This document shows positions 63,627-64,000 of a DNA stretch of 64,000 bases, in pieces. The position numbers and the translations under genes are program-made. Position 1 is the stretch's first letter. Each line of letters opens with the position of its first letter. The notes beneath the pieces are model-generated. The model saw nothing but the letters and a program-made list of their open reading frames with translations, made no database searches and was not told where the DNA came from. The stretch is from positions 558,001 to 622,000 of the forward strand of contig NZ_RCWL01000001.1 in NCBI RefSeq assembly GCF_003991195.1. Reading direction: 5' to 3'. The stretch is from Gynurincola endophyticus (lineage in GTDB: Bacteria; Bacteroidota; Bacteroidia; Chitinophagales; Chitinophagaceae).

Positions 63627-64000
63627 ATGATTCAACCTAAAAAATTTACTCCTTTACCGGTATTATTACTGCTATGTATTATAATACCATTTCTTTCTTT
63701 TTCACAAGTCAGTTCGAATACCCCGATCAGCGGAAGAGTGATAGATGAAAACACTCAGCCGATGAATGGCGTTACTGTTGTTCTGACGAATGCAGGTAGT
63801 GGAAATACTCAGACTGTACAAACCGATATGAATGGTTTTTATAGCTTTAGCAATGTTTCACAAAATACTCCTTATAATATTACATTCTCTTATGTGGGGT
63901 ATGACGATTATGTTATCAGATCTCAACAGTATAAAGGCCAGTCACTTGTTGTAAACGTAAACATGACTGTTGCTGCAGCTTCTGTACAGGAAGAGGTGGT
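63627..64000 (+). CDS. Second SusC/RagA-type TonB-dependent receptor (partial, N terminus)
   Basis: From ATG 63627 the frame is open to the window edge (124 codons). It encodes a signal peptide (MIQPKKFTPLPVLLLLCIII, cleavage near SFSQ), then a CarboxypepD-reg-like domain: ISGRVIDENTQPMNGVTVVL, TDMNGFYSFSNV, SYVGYDDYV. This is the standard opening of SusC-family receptors; the last residues (SVQEEVV) match the usual position just before the plug (..EVVVVGYG). The plug and barrel lie outside the window. Confidence 0.85.
   Translation, partial: MIQPKKFTPLPVLLLLCIIIPFLSFSQVSSNTPISGRVIDENTQPMNGVTVVLTNAGSGNTQTVQTDMNGFYSFSNVSQNTPYNITFSYVGYDDYVIRSQQYKGQSLVVNVNMTVAAASVQEEV

Overview
The window looks like a chromosome segment of a Bacteroidota bacterium, most likely a Chitinophagaceae-like member. 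The evidence is the SusC/SusD-type locus, the Bacteroidota-type promoters (TTTG, about 19-20 bp, TAnnTTTG) seen upstream of several genes, a DUF2795 acidic small protein, a single-chain tricorn-like protease, and an AT-rich base composition (by eye, not computed). Genus and species cannot be read from the sequence alone.

Region 1 (1-11.9 kb) is ordinary housekeeping: Nif3-family protein and zinc-ribbon coiled-coil protein, TPR protein, recN, fabI, DUF2795 protein, a LolD-like ATPase, then a minus-strand gatC / ABC ATPase / PduO-type adenosyltransferase operon, trpS and a deoxynucleoside kinase. Region 2 (11.9-18.3 kb) is accessory. It opens with a gene-free cluster of short GC-rich palindromes that contains a 167-bp near-exact direct duplication. 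A decayed HEPN-type gene follows (one frameshift plus a TGA inside its R-x4-H motif), translationally coupled to a divergent PD-(D/E)XK-like protein. Next is a two-gene operon coding a GHKL-fold ATPase and a 758-residue protein with two degenerate phosphoribosyltransferase-like segments. A frameshifted secreted-protein gene closes the region. I read this as a candidate conflict/defence island; the GHKL-PRTase pair is my best candidate for an undescribed system.

Region 3 (18.4-33.7 kb) is again core: pckA, pepP, pssA, rsmI, a PepSY-like periplasmic protein, an M1 peptidase, a LuxR-type response regulator, rsmG, a GT2 glycosyltransferase, tgt, an LptF/LptG-family permease, citrate synthase, a YceI-like protein and tRNA-Ala(GGC). 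A tricorn-like protease follows at 34-37 kb.

Region 4 (37.3-64 kb) is a polysaccharide utilisation locus. A GntR/LacI-hybrid regulator is divergent from a long same-strand run: susC, susD, DUF5017 lipoprotein, toroid enzyme A, GH28-like beta-helix lipoprotein, toroid enzyme B, two SGNH esterases, GH3 with PA14, toroid enzyme C, FAD-dependent oxidoreductase and sodium:solute symporter. A second SusC-like receptor begins at the right edge. The intergenic region carries a strong susC promoter with an ACCAG direct repeat just downstream of the predicted start, and a related site overlapping the -33 box of the regulator's own promoter. The likely scheme is surface capture and import (SusCD/DUF5017), deacetylation (SGNH), depolymerisation (GH28-like, three related toroid enzymes, GH3), uptake of a small product by the symporter, and cytoplasmic oxidation by the FAD enzyme. 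An acetylated, pectin-like glycan would fit, but the substrate is inferred only from gene content.
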